Below, piece by piece: positions 16,333 through 24,992 of a stretch of DNA of 32,729 nt (the stretch's first letter is position 1; the number at the start of each line of letters is the position of its first letter). A model generated the notes under the pieces. That model saw only the letters and a program-made list of their open reading frames with translations. It made no database searches and was not told where the DNA came from. The translations under genes were made by a program, and so were the position numbers. Origin of the DNA: Muribaculaceae bacterium Isolate-110 (HZI) (GTDB taxonomy: Bacteria > Bacteroidota > Bacteroidia > Bacteroidales > Muribaculaceae); contig RIBL01000027.1 of NCBI GenBank assembly GCA_003762875.1, positions 1-32,729 of the forward strand. Direction: 5' to 3'.

Positions 16333-19300
16333 ATGAATTACGCAGACTTCTATATATCGGCAGAACGTATGCTCGTTGACTCCCTTGTTTCATTATGGTT
16401 CAAAGGGCGTGCTAAAGAGCAAAACTATATGCGAAAAATAATGACGGAAGATGAGCCTTTGCTTGCTGAGCCTGTCTTTCAATCAATATTCCCATGGGAA
16501 GAGGGTCATTATACTTTTGGGGAACATGTCAATAAGCTTGGGATTCTTACATCTCAATTTGTCGATGCACTCAGCAGTGAGAATATTTCCGAGGATTTAC
16601 GATTCCCCAAAGACCGCCATCCTTACAGGCATCAGACAAAGAGTTGGCAAACAATGCTATCCGGTAAAGGCAAGACCATAGTCGTTACATCTGGAACGGG
16701 TTCAGGTAAAACGGAATGCTTCATGATTCCGGTGCTACAGGATATCGCGCAACGGAATGAGAAAGGATGTGTTCAGGCGATTTTTCTATATCCTTTGAAT
16801 GCACTTATGAAAAGCCAGCAAAAAAGGATTCATGCATGGTGCGACTCCATTCCGGGCAAAGTTACCTATGCAATATATAACGGAGATACTGAAAAGTCTA
16901 AAAGAGCACAAAGTTATACGGAACAGTTTTATCCACAGCTAATTACCCGGCCTCAAATCAGACAGACCCCACCGCAGGTACTCTTCACCAATCCTACTAT
17001 GCTTAACTATATGCTGGTAAGAGCGGAGGACAAGGAAATTCTTGAAAAATCAAAAGGGAAATTAAAATGGATTCTTCTCGATGAGGCTTATACATATACA
17101 GGTTCGGCAGCGTCAGAGTTGGCACTCCAACTTCGTCGTGTCCTTGATGCGTTCGATGTAACGATTGATCAAGTCAATTTTGCTGTAACATCGGCAACAA
17201 TGGGCGATGAGAAGGATCCGGCAACGGAAATAAAACTCAAAAGATTTGTCGCCCAATTGACTGGCAAACCATTGGATAGCATTGTGGTTATCGGAGGCAA
17301 ACGTGTAATTCCCGAAATGGATAGAGCCAAAGCCCAAGATGTAATAAATGCTGTAAACAGAGAATTTAATACTAATATCACGTTCGAGGCTATTGAGCGA
17401 GTAAGGACAAAACTAAACTCAAAGCCGGTTCTCACAACGAATGAAATAGCGAAATTACTCGACTCCAAGATTGCAAAAAGCAGAATCGAATCGCTGAAGT
17501 TGATAGACGCACTGGGAAATAAAATACCCAGTCTCAACTTGGCTGATGGGAAAGAGGCATCATTGTTGCCTTCAAGGGCTCATTTTTTTATTCGTTCAAT
17601 AAATGGTGTGTATGTATGTGTCAATCCAGATTGCGAAAGACACAAGGGACATCGACTGAGAATCGGAAATCTTACGACATATCAGAACACAAACTGTCCG
17701 TCATGCAAGTCAAAAATGCTTGAAGTGACAACGTGCCCTTCATGCGGCGGTCTTATTGTATTCGGAGAGACAAGCAACTCAAAGGGATTTCGTATGCACA
17801 CCAATTTCATACCCTTGGACAAGACTTTATTTTATGATGAAAGTGATGATATTTTGATTCAAGAGAATCAATCAGAGGACTCTTCACTAATGGCAGAAGA
17901 GTCAGATGGCTTTACCACGTTCTATTTCGCTAAGCCAGAAGCGAAATGTCTTCGACACAATACGATAGAATATTTACATGTGTTTGACCACAAGGAGGGT
18001 AAAATTAGGACAGCACCTGAGGGAACTGATTGGGATACTGCTTATAAATCATTGCGTAAGAAGGATAATAATACCGTATTATGTCCTCATTGTGGCAATA
18101 CCTTGCAAGATAGAGATTATTTGCGTGCTAGTGCAACTCAGTTAGGGCGTATTTTGTCGTCCCTCATTCTGGACAATGCAGAAATGAGCAAAAGCAAAGA
18201 TGCAGAGACGTTGTATGACGGCCGAAAGTATATCACTTTCACGGACAATAGGCAAGGTTCCGCAAGGTCTGCAATGGGTATAAACCAAGATGTAGAGAGA
18301 GCCTGGATAAGGTCGTCTATTTATCACATTCTTACAGACAAACGAATAGATAAAATAGAGCCTGCTGGTTTAACCGCAGAAGAAGAACAAAATTTGATTT
18401 TTTTGAGTCAAATGCGTGACCGACTTCCTTCAGGGATGCTGGCAGAATTAGCTCGCTTGGAGACAAAGAAAAACGGAAATGCTGCCATTCCTGTACCACC
18501 TGAAATAGAGTGGAATGAACTTATGAGGACTCTTGAAAACGATGTCGAGTTTAAGAGACTCTACAAACACCTTAAGGATACTCACTGCAATGGTAAGTAT
18601 GCCAATCAATCTTCATATTTGAGAGCATTGATTGTTGATCAGTTTGGATGGATTCCTCGTCGAGCCAATTCTCTTGAAAATATGGGATTCGTAAGACTGG
18701 TTTATCCGGATCTCAAAAAAGCTAAATGTCCAGTTATACTTGCTGATAAGAATTGTACAAATCAAGACTGGCAAGACTTCCTTAAAATATGCCTTGATTA
18801 TCAAATAAGAGGCGGAAGGCACTATATGCTTTCAGATGAATTCAATAACTACCTGACCCAAATTAATTACACCTCGGCAATATATCCGTCAAATTCGGAA
18901 CTGCGTAAAAACGGAAAGTCCGTTCCAAAATGGCCTAAGGTGAGACATGGACAGTCTGGGGTTAGCGATTCTCAATCAAGGCTTGTTCTGTTGTTGTGTG
19001 CTGTTCTTGGATATGACAATGACCGTGAGTTTAACCGAGAACAGTCGGCTAATATAGACAGCATTCTCAAAGAAGCTTGGGATTTTCTGACAACCAATAT
19101 CTTAACACCTGTAGATAGTGAGAACAACGGCTATATGCTGGATTTACTGGGAGCAAAGGTACGATTACAACAAACATTAACCGGACACGTGTGCCCAGTT
19201 GATAACGTCATTGTGGACGTGACACTCAAGGGATACAGTCCTCGCATGAACGGATATATCGGTAAGGAGAATTTTAAGCGTTTTCTCGTAGCGCAGACTT

Positions 19301-22300
19301 TTGATTATCCATATTTCCCCTTTCGAACGACCGAAGGGTCTGAAAAAAACGTCAAAGCATGGATTACATCCAATCTTTCCAAACTAATAGAGACTGGACT
19401 CTATTCTGACATACATGAGCGAATCTATCTGAAACGACCTATATTTCTCGCAGCAGAACACTCTGCTCAACAATCCAATGAGGATCTCGACCGTTTTGAG
19501 AAAGATTTCAATGCAGGACGCTTGAACATACTGTCTTGTTCAACAACTATGGAAATGGGTGTGGATATCGGTGGTATAAGTGAGGTAGTGATGAATAATG
19601 TTCCTCCTAAATCTTCAAACTATCTCCAGAGGGCAGGTCGAGCCGGTCGTCGAAATGAGTCCAAAGCCTTGGCTCTGACTTTTTGTGCACCCAATCCAAT
19701 AGGAAATCATACATGGTTACACCCACATTACCCTATAACTCATTTGACTGAGACTCCTCTCCTGAAACTGGAAAGCCGTCAACTGATTCAACGACATATT
19801 AACGCTTTCATTTTCGGGAAATTTGTGGCTGAACAGGGCGGTTTTAAGGTTACATCCCGTGTTAAAGATTTTTTTATTAAGGATGACGGAATATCGCTTT
19901 TTGATGCTTTCCTGATTCATATTGATAAGATAATATCCGGTCAACATCGGGATATGATTGAATCATATATGAGAATTGTACGGGGGACGGTAATTGGAAA
20001 TGTTTCGTTAGATGATGCAGCTTACTTAACTAAAAGAGATATCGCAGTAACAAAGAGCGGTTTCGAAGCACATTTGGGTTCCCTTGACAAGACACTGGAG
20101 TATCTGAGAAATAGCGGTTCGTCTGGAAATGCAATCAAAGCTATTGAAATCCAGAAAGACAACTTTCTAAAGGCTTCATTGTTGCCTTATCTTGCGGAAA
20201 CTTCGTTTTTACCAAGCGCCGGAATCCCGACAGGCCTTGTACAGTGTATATTAGGTTTGGAGAATGGGTCCGAATACCCGACAATGCATCTTAGTCAAGC
20301 GATTTCTTCCTATGCTCCGGGTAGTAAAATTATTAAAAACGAATGGGTATACGAACCTACTGGTATCAGACTAAAATCAAAGTACGATAACAGCACTTCG
20401 AGATATATTTTGCAAAATTGCACGAATTGTGGATATACCACAATCAATTACGGTAGTGCAATGACCGATTGCCCTAAATGTGGGAAATCCCATTCCATGC
20501 ATGGCATTAGAGACATTTCAGCATCTACGGAGCAGAGGTTTACAGAGGTAGTGGAGCCGGCTGCGTTCTCTGTGGCCTATGGCTCAAAGCCAACCAGAAA
20601 GATGGATCATAGCCCTATGAACTTTATTCAGCCGGTTCTTCTCGAAATGGATCCATGGAAGAATAGGGCCTCGTCTGCCAAGTTGACGGTACGTTGTTCA
20701 ACACTTAAATCTGAGATTCTATTTTACAATAGAGGTAAACACGGCTTCGGCTATGAATTCTGTCCTTATTGTGGAAAAATGCAATCGGAGGAGGGTCTGG
20801 ACTCTTCTAAGATTCTTTTAGCAGGACATAAACATCTTTCTTCTGGTTCTGCCTGTCCGGGTGGTGAATCCAACGGAAGTTCAATCAGACGTCACGTACT
20901 CCTTGTAGGCAGATACCAAACTGACTTTGTTGAGATCAAGATTTATGACAAACTTGACAATCAAGTTGTCGACACGGAGACTCTTTACTCTTTGGGTGTA
21001 ATTCTAAGTCGTAAACTCACAGAGCTGCTTGGAGTCAACGATGGAGAAATTGAATTTGGATACGATAACATTAACCACTCCATTTTCATTTATGATACTG
21101 CCCTTGGTGGAGCTGGCTATTCGACGCTGTTCAGAGAATACAAAGATACCGTATTGGATATGGCTTACAAGGCTCTGAAAAGTTGTGATTGTGAGAGGGC
21201 ATGTACGAAATGTCTGATAGACCGTCGCTCACAATGGTATCTTAACTACTTGAATCGGCATAAGGTAGTTGACTGGTTGGAAACAGAACGTTTATCCAGA
21301 ACTGCACCCGATGAAATAATCGATGTTGTGCCTGACGCATACGGAGTGACAGCGGATTTAGCAACTGAGTTTTCTCAACTATGTCGTAATCAAAATCTGA
21401 AGGCTATAAAACTGTTTGTCAATAGTGACTATAGTAGCTGGTTCCCATCAGATTATCCTTATACTAGGCTTGTGGACGAACTTAAGATGAGTGGCATAGA
21501 TGTTGCCTTTGTTCTATGCAAAGACATAAAACTCAGCGAAATCTCCTCGGCTGAAAGAGCTATGGTTCTCTCTACTTTGTTTAAGTATAATATCAAATGC
21601 TCAAATACTGCACTCCCGTCAAATATCGAGCCTCTTATTGAGGTTGAGCTAAATGATGGCTCTAAGAAGCTTTATTTCGGTAAAGATATAAACACAACAT
21701 TTTCTGCGGACTGGGGAAATGGGAATTTGTATCAGGCTCCGTCTCCAGTACAATTCTCATATTCACAGATTCAAACGGATTGTCTTTTGACTCAACTCTC
21801 GGAGAGGGATGACACAATCATGTTCGACACAAGAATAAAGAAAGATTGCGGAATAAGCGAAGTCTTTGACACATTGGTGCGTTATAAAGATGATAACTGG
21901 AATTCAATAAAGAATCGAATGAAGTGCAGAACTGTTTCGATTGAGTATTCCGATCGTTATCTATACACTCCGCTTGGATGTGTATTGTTCGCACAAATGG
22001 TTAGTGCTATCAAGAATTTCTTGGAAGTCGAGATTGCCGGAATTATACTAAATCTGACTAGATCTTATGGTAATTCACTGGCTGCATATGATGAAGTAGG
22101 GCTGTGCGATGATTTTAGCCGTAGCTCCGATAGAAATAGCTTCTTATCAGAAGTAATTGAATCTCTTGTTGGGATTACACCGGTAATATCGGATTCCGGA
22201 TACATACAACATGAGCGTTCACTTGCTATAAAGGCATCCGAATTTGAACTTTATATCAGGCCTGATGCTGGCATTGCTAATGGATGGAAACCGTTTGGAC

Positions 22301-22443
22301 GTAATAATTCCGGTCTCAAAGTGAAAGATTTCCGTGAAAATTGGAGAATGCCGATGTCTCTTTACAATCAGAAGAAAAATGGAGAGGGTATTTTATACAC
22401 CATTTCTTTTGGACTCAATAATGATAATAGCACCAATAGTTGA
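16333..22443 (+). CDS. druE: DruE-like giant SF2 helicase with DUF1998 (Druantia)
   Basis: The 2036-residue protein is the hallmark size of DruE. Helicase motifs: Walker A TSGTGSGKT at 119-127, a motif II variant DEAY at 250-253, SATMG near 287-291, and motif VI QRAGRAGRR at 1099-1107. Several zinc-ribbon Cys pairs follow motif III (CPSC, CPSCGG, CPHCGN) and occur again after the second RecA lobe (CTNCG, CPKCG). A DUF1998/MZB-like region has YDTALGGAGY at 1587-1596 and the cluster C1618-x-C1620-x3-C1624-x2-C1627. About 400 more residues follow, including YSDRYLYTP. Druantia protects against phage by an unsolved mechanism. DISARM DrmA also carries helicase and DUF1998 parts but is much shorter. 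The gene lies 6 nt after druH and 3 nt before a small acidic ORF. Confidence 0.85.
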   Translation: MNYADFYISAERMLVDSLVSLWFKGRAKEQNYMRKIMTEDEPLLAEPVFQSIFPWEEGHYTFGEHVNKLGILTSQFVDALSSENISEDLRFPKDRHPYRHQTKSWQTMLSGKGKTIVVTSGTGSGKTECFMIPVLQDIAQRNEKGCVQAIFLYPLNALMKSQQKRIHAWCDSIPGKVTYAIYNGDTEKSKRAQSYTEQFYPQLITRPQIRQTPPQVLFTNPTMLNYMLVRAEDKEILEKSKGKLKWILLDEAYTYTGSAASELALQLRRVLDAFDVTIDQVNFAVTSATMGDEKDPATEIKLKRFVAQLTGKPLDSIVVIGGKRVIPEMDRAKAQDVINAVNREFNTNITFEAIERVRTKLNSKPVLTTNEIAKLLDSKIAKSRIESLKLIDALGNKIPSLNLADGKEASLLPSRAHFFIRSINGVYVCVNPDCERHKGHRLRIGNLTTYQNTNCPSCKSKMLEVTTCPSCGGLIVFGETSNSKGFRMHTNFIPLDKTLFYDESDDILIQENQSEDSSLMAEESDGFTTFYFAKPEAKCLRHNTIEYLHVFDHKEGKIRTAPEGTDWDTAYKSLRKKDNNTVLCPHCGNTLQDRDYLRASATQLGRILSSLILDNAEMSKSKDAETLYDGRKYITFTDNRQGSARSAMGINQDVERAWIRSSIYHILTDKRIDKIEPAGLTAEEEQNLIFLSQMRDRLPSGMLAELARLETKKNGNAAIPVPPEIEWNELMRTLENDVEFKRLYKHLKDTHCNGKYANQSSYLRALIVDQFGWIPRRANSLENMGFVRLVYPDLKKAKCPVILADKNCTNQDWQDFLKICLDYQIRGGRHYMLSDEFNNYLTQINYTSAIYPSNSELRKNGKSVPKWPKVRHGQSGVSDSQSRLVLLLCAVLGYDNDREFNREQSANIDSILKEAWDFLTTNILTPVDSENNGYMLDLLGAKVRLQQTLTGHVCPVDNVIVDVTLKGYSPRMNGYIGKENFKRFLVAQTFDYPYFPFRTTEGSEKNVKAWITSNLSKLIETGLYSDIHERIYLKRPIFLAAEHSAQQSNEDLDRFEKDFNAGRLNILSCSTTMEMGVDIGGISEVVMNNVPPKSSNYLQRAGRAGRRNESKALALTFCAPNPIGNHTWLHPHYPITHLTETPLLKLESRQLIQRHINAFIFGKFVAEQGGFKVTSRVKDFFIKDDGISLFDAFLIHIDKIISGQHRDMIESYMRIVRGTVIGNVSLDDAAYLTKRDIAVTKSGFEAHLGSLDKTLEYLRNSGSSGNAIKAIEIQKDNFLKASLLPYLAETSFLPSAGIPTGLVQCILGLENGSEYPTMHLSQAISSYAPGSKIIKNEWVYEPTGIRLKSKYDNSTSRYILQNCTNCGYTTINYGSAMTDCPKCGKSHSMHGIRDISASTEQRFTEVVEPAAFSVAYGSKPTRKMDHSPMNFIQPVLLEMDPWKNRASSAKLTVRCSTLKSEILFYNRGKHGFGYEFCPYCGKMQSEEGLDSSKILLAGHKHLSSGSACPGGESNGSSIRRHVLLVGRYQTDFVEIKIYDKLDNQVVDTETLYSLGVILSRKLTELLGVNDGEIEFGYDNINHSIFIYDTALGGAGYSTLFREYKDTVLDMAYKALKSCDCERACTKCLIDRRSQWYLNYLNRHKVVDWLETERLSRTAPDEIIDVVPDAYGVTADLATEFSQLCRNQNLKAIKLFVNSDYSSWFPSDYPYTRLVDELKMSGIDVAFVLCKDIKLSEISSAERAMVLSTLFKYNIKCSNTALPSNIEPLIEVELNDGSKKLYFGKDINTTFSADWGNGNLYQAPSPVQFSYSQIQTDCLLTQLSERDDTIMFDTRIKKDCGISEVFDTLVRYKDDNWNSIKNRMKCRTVSIEYSDRYLYTPLGCVLFAQMVSAIKNFLEVEIAGIILNLTRSYGNSLAAYDEVGLCDDFSRSSDRNSFLSEVIESLVGITPVISDSGYIQHERSLAIKASEFELYIRPDAGIANGWKPFGRNNSGLKVKDFRENWRMPMSLYNQKKNGEGILYTISFGLNNDNSTNS

Positions 22444-22446
22444 CAC

Positions 22447-22668
22447 ATGGATAAAGATGAACTGATTGATGAAATCAATCTTTACGAAAGCAGAATAAAT
22501 CGAGTATTGTTGAACTCCACAAAAGATGGGAATTACCGAAATCTGACCGACGAGGAGTTGGATGAACTCACATTCTGTAATGATAATATAGACGACCTTG
22601 AAGCTGAGATTGAAATGTTAGACGACGATGACGATGAAGTTGTAAAGAACTTCTTCGGGATGAAATGA
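22447..22668 (+). CDS. Small highly acidic protein downstream of DruE
   Basis: This 73-residue ORF begins 3 nt after the druE stop, a spacing that suggests translational coupling. About 24 residues are Asp or Glu against 7 Lys or Arg, including a DDDDDE run near the C-terminus. Predicted structure is helical (LIDEINLYESRINRVLL, then DEELDELTFCNDNIDDLEAE). I recognise no family. Druantia type III is described as two genes, so this would be an accessory. The strong negative charge allows the guess of a DNA-mimic or a small regulator of the helicase, but nothing in the sequence proves it. That it is a real gene is supported by tight packing and the absence of competing ORFs. Confidence 0.6.
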   Translation: MDKDELIDEINLYESRINRVLLNSTKDGNYRNLTDEELDELTFCNDNIDDLEAEIEMLDDDDDEVVKNFFGMK

Positions 22669-22724
22669 AACAAGCCAATTTCCAAACGAGTGGCACTGAT
22701 TGGGAATAAAGCTGGTGATGTATA

Positions 22725-22738
22725 GGAAATATATTTCC
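22725..22738. repeat. Perfect 14-bp palindrome upstream of the first fic gene
   Basis: GGAAATATATTTCC is self-complementary with no spacer and lies in the 165-bp gap between the Druantia module and the fic module, 96 bp before the fic start. It could be an operator for one of the helix-turn-helix Fic proteins. Confidence 0.45.
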
Positions 22739-22787
22739 CTCGCTGTTGCGGGCCCATTATTATAATGATATTATTTCATCCATATAA

Positions 22788-22818
22788 TGTTATTCAAAGA
22801 TAAACTGTCATATCTTTA
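22788..22818 (+). promoter_or_regulatory. Weak promoter for the fic-helicase module
   Basis: TATCTTTA at 22811-22818 matches TAnnTTTG except for the last base; a poor -33 box (TGTT) lies 19 nt upstream. The fic ATG is 15 nt downstream. The gap itself is the stronger argument that transcription starts anew here. Confidence 0.35.
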
Positions 22819-22833
22819 GAGATAAAATATATT

Positions 22834-23889
22834 ATGTCCGAATTTGACGAGTACATAGTCCATGGCGAGCCGGGACAGAAGGAGAAGGCTGATGCTTGGC
22901 AGACGGCTATCGGTCTTCAGGATGTGGATGGGTTGAAAGTTTCGACCTATCTGCTTGACACTGCGCGTCAGCATATCGAGGGCGACATATCCATTGATGA
23001 GGCTCGCGACCGCATCAAGGCGTATTATGAAACTAAGTCCGAGCATGATGCTGTGGATGAAGAGGGCGACAAGGCTTCCGTCAACATCGTAAAGATTCTC
23101 AATGAACCGTCATTCGCTTTCTCATTAGTTGGACTTACATCTATTCATCGACGTATCTTTGAAGGTGTATTCAAGTTTGCCGGACAGTTGAGACAGGTAG
23201 AACTCAGTAAAAAGGAATGGGTGCTTGGAGGAAATGCCTCGGTGAGTTACCAACCGGCTATCGACTTACGCGAAGCGATTGAATATGATCTGTCTTGGGA
23301 GAAAGAGTTTGACTATTCAAATCGCCCGATGGCTGAGATTATCAAGCACCTGTCTCAGTTTATTGCTGACCTATGGCAAATACATCCGTTTCGGGAGGGT
23401 AATACCCGCACTACTGCTGTATTTCTGATAAAGTACCTTCGCTCGATGGGTATTCCGGTAACCAACGATATGTTCAAGGAACATTCATGGTATTTCCGCA
23501 ATGCCCTCGTAAGAGCGTCTTATAAAGGGCTAAATATCGCGCCTACGACTGAGTTTGTGGAACGATTCCTACGCAATGTGATTCTCGGCGAAAAGAATGA
23601 ACTCCGCAACCGTGATATGCTTGTTGGTGCATCCCTTCCTACTCCTGCGATTCAAAGTGTAACCGAAGATAGTCCAAAGAGCAATATTTGCTCTTTAGAC
23701 TGCACTTTGGAGGAAACAGCCATACTCCGTTGTATCGAATCCAATCCCAAGATGACCCAAAAAGAAATGGCATCGACAATCCGTAAATCAGAGCGCACAG
23801 TCAAGACCATTACATCATCCCTTGTCGAGAAAGGAATCATTGTCCGTCGCAACGGTCGTCGTAACGGCTGGTGGGAAATAATCAAATGA
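22834..23889 (+). CDS. Fic-domain protein with N-terminal VbhA-like antitoxin domain and C-terminal wHTH
   Basis: Fic proteins transfer AMP or another nucleotide to target proteins. The 351 residues contain three parts. Residues 12-66 resemble a VbhA-type Fic antitoxin (KEKADAWQTAIGLQDVDGLK, then GDISIDEARDRIKAYY). The Fic core is about 95-255 with HPFREGNTRT at 184-193. A winged helix at about 297-351 (TQKEMASTIRKSERTVKTIT) would bind DNA. The Fic motif deviates from HxFx(D/E)GNGRxxR: the second Gly is Thr191 and the last Arg is Ala195, a variant seen in Bacteroidetes Fic proteins; activity may be altered. The canonical inhibitory (S/T)xxxE(G/N) is not clearly present. A nested hairpin encodes the linker before the wHTH. 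The second fic gene starts 15 nt later. Confidence 0.88.
   Translation: MSEFDEYIVHGEPGQKEKADAWQTAIGLQDVDGLKVSTYLLDTARQHIEGDISIDEARDRIKAYYETKSEHDAVDEEGDKASVNIVKILNEPSFAFSLVGLTSIHRRIFEGVFKFAGQLRQVELSKKEWVLGGNASVSYQPAIDLREAIEYDLSWEKEFDYSNRPMAEIIKHLSQFIADLWQIHPFREGNTRTTAVFLIKYLRSMGIPVTNDMFKEHSWYFRNALVRASYKGLNIAPTTEFVERFLRNVILGEKNELRNRDMLVGASLPTPAIQSVTEDSPKSNICSLDCTLEETAILRCIESNPKMTQKEMASTIRKSERTVKTITSSLVEKGIIVRRNGRRNGWWEIIK
23653..23709. repeat. Nested palindrome in the linker of the first fic gene
   Basis: Outer arms CAAAGTG (23653-23659) and CACTTTG (23703-23709) enclose an inner hairpin at 23671-23701 with 14-bp arms, one mismatch and a TAT loop. It encodes residues about 274-292, between the Fic and winged-helix domains. 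Confidence 0.8.
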
Positions 23890-23904
23890 AGGACAATCTA
23901 AATT

Positions 23905-24945
23905 ATGGATAAAGACCTTGACATACAAATTGAAAAGACTCTGAAAGCATATTTGGCTTCGGGAGTTGAGGATCAGGTGGACTATCAAAAGTTCTACCTC
24001 TACTCCATCGTGACCCATTCCACAGCCATCGAGGGTTCTACTGTCACTGAAATAGAAAACCAGCTTCTTTTCGATGAAGGTATTGCAGCAAAGGGGCGCT
24101 CTTTGACCGAGCAGATGATGAACGTTGATCTGAAAGATGCTTATCTTTATGCTTTCAAAATAGCATCCGAGAATCTCATATATACCCCTCAGTTATTGCA
24201 ACAACTGTCTGCCCTCGTGATGCGCCGTACCGGAAGCGAATACTCCACCGTTGCCGGACAATTCGATTCATCAAAGGGTGAGTTCCGGTTGTGCAATGTC
24301 AGTGCTGGTATTGGCGGCAGGAGTTATCTTGCATATAATAAGGTTCCCCAATCCGTGGATGATTTTTGCGAATGGTTAAACAAAGAGATTGCCAATGTTG
24401 ACAAAACGGATATTGCGGCATGTTACCGTCTAAGTTTTGAAGCTCACTTTCGGCTAGTTTCCATCCACCCTTGGGTAGACGGTAATGGACGAACTACTCG
24501 ACTGGTGATGAATATGATTCAACGGCAGTTAGGACTTGTTCCTTCCATAGTCAGAAAAGAAGACAAGGGAGAGCATATCCAGTCATTAGTTGATAGCCGT
24601 GAGAATGGCGATTCTACCATAGCGCAGGACATGATGCTTCGTCATCATATATCGAACCTCAAACGTCGGGTTTTACAGTATCAAGAAGGCTATGGCTTGA
24701 TGAATGACAATGTCGGTGTAAATGTCGGTGTAAACAATAATGGTGTCGGTGTAAAACTTACCAACACACAAAGAAAGATATATGAGTTGATACAGGCAAA
24801 TCAAAGCATCACCCATTCTGAAATGGCAAAAGCTCTTTCCGTTACATCTAAAACAGCTGAACGAGCCACAAAAGCATTGAGAGATTTCGGATTGTTAGGG
24901 CGCGAGGGTTCTGACAAGACTGGCAGATGGATAATCCTGAAATAA
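23905..24945 (+). CDS. Fic-domain protein, class II autoinhibited, with C-terminal wHTH
   Basis: The 346-residue protein carries the canonical Fic motif HPWVDGNGRTTR at 188-199, so all catalytic positions are present, including the His base and both Arg residues. Upstream, S39-TAI-E43-G44 matches the inhibitory helix motif (S/T)xxxE(G/N) at the N-terminal side, which defines class II, self-inhibited Fic enzymes. The flap region lies near 115-145. A winged helix follows at about 290-346 (THSEMAKALSVTSKTAERAT), after a linker with repeated VGVN units (NVGVNVGVNNNGVGVKL, 272-288). Such Fic-wHTH proteins usually AMPylate targets and may self-regulate transcription; the target here is unknown. It lies 15 nt after the first fic gene and 47 nt before the helicase gene, probably on one transcript. 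Confidence 0.9.
   Translation: MDKDLDIQIEKTLKAYLASGVEDQVDYQKFYLYSIVTHSTAIEGSTVTEIENQLLFDEGIAAKGRSLTEQMMNVDLKDAYLYAFKIASENLIYTPQLLQQLSALVMRRTGSEYSTVAGQFDSSKGEFRLCNVSAGIGGRSYLAYNKVPQSVDDFCEWLNKEIANVDKTDIAACYRLSFEAHFRLVSIHPWVDGNGRTTRLVMNMIQRQLGLVPSIVRKEDKGEHIQSLVDSRENGDSTIAQDMMLRHHISNLKRRVLQYQEGYGLMNDNVGVNVGVNNNGVGVKLTNTQRKIYELIQANQSITHSEMAKALSVTSKTAERATKALRDFGLLGREGSDKTGRWIILK
24709..24753 (+). repeat. Short tandem repeat in the linker of the second fic gene
   Basis: AATGTCGGTGTA occurs twice in tandem (24709-24720, 24721-24732), and a third partial copy (GTGTCGGTGTA) ends at 24753. It encodes (N)VGV units before the winged helix. A 12-bp unit keeps the frame when copies are lost or gained. 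Confidence 0.85.
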
Positions 24946-24992
24946 CCTCTGTTTTTGAACGGTATCAAGTAACATTGTAGGCATAGTAACAG

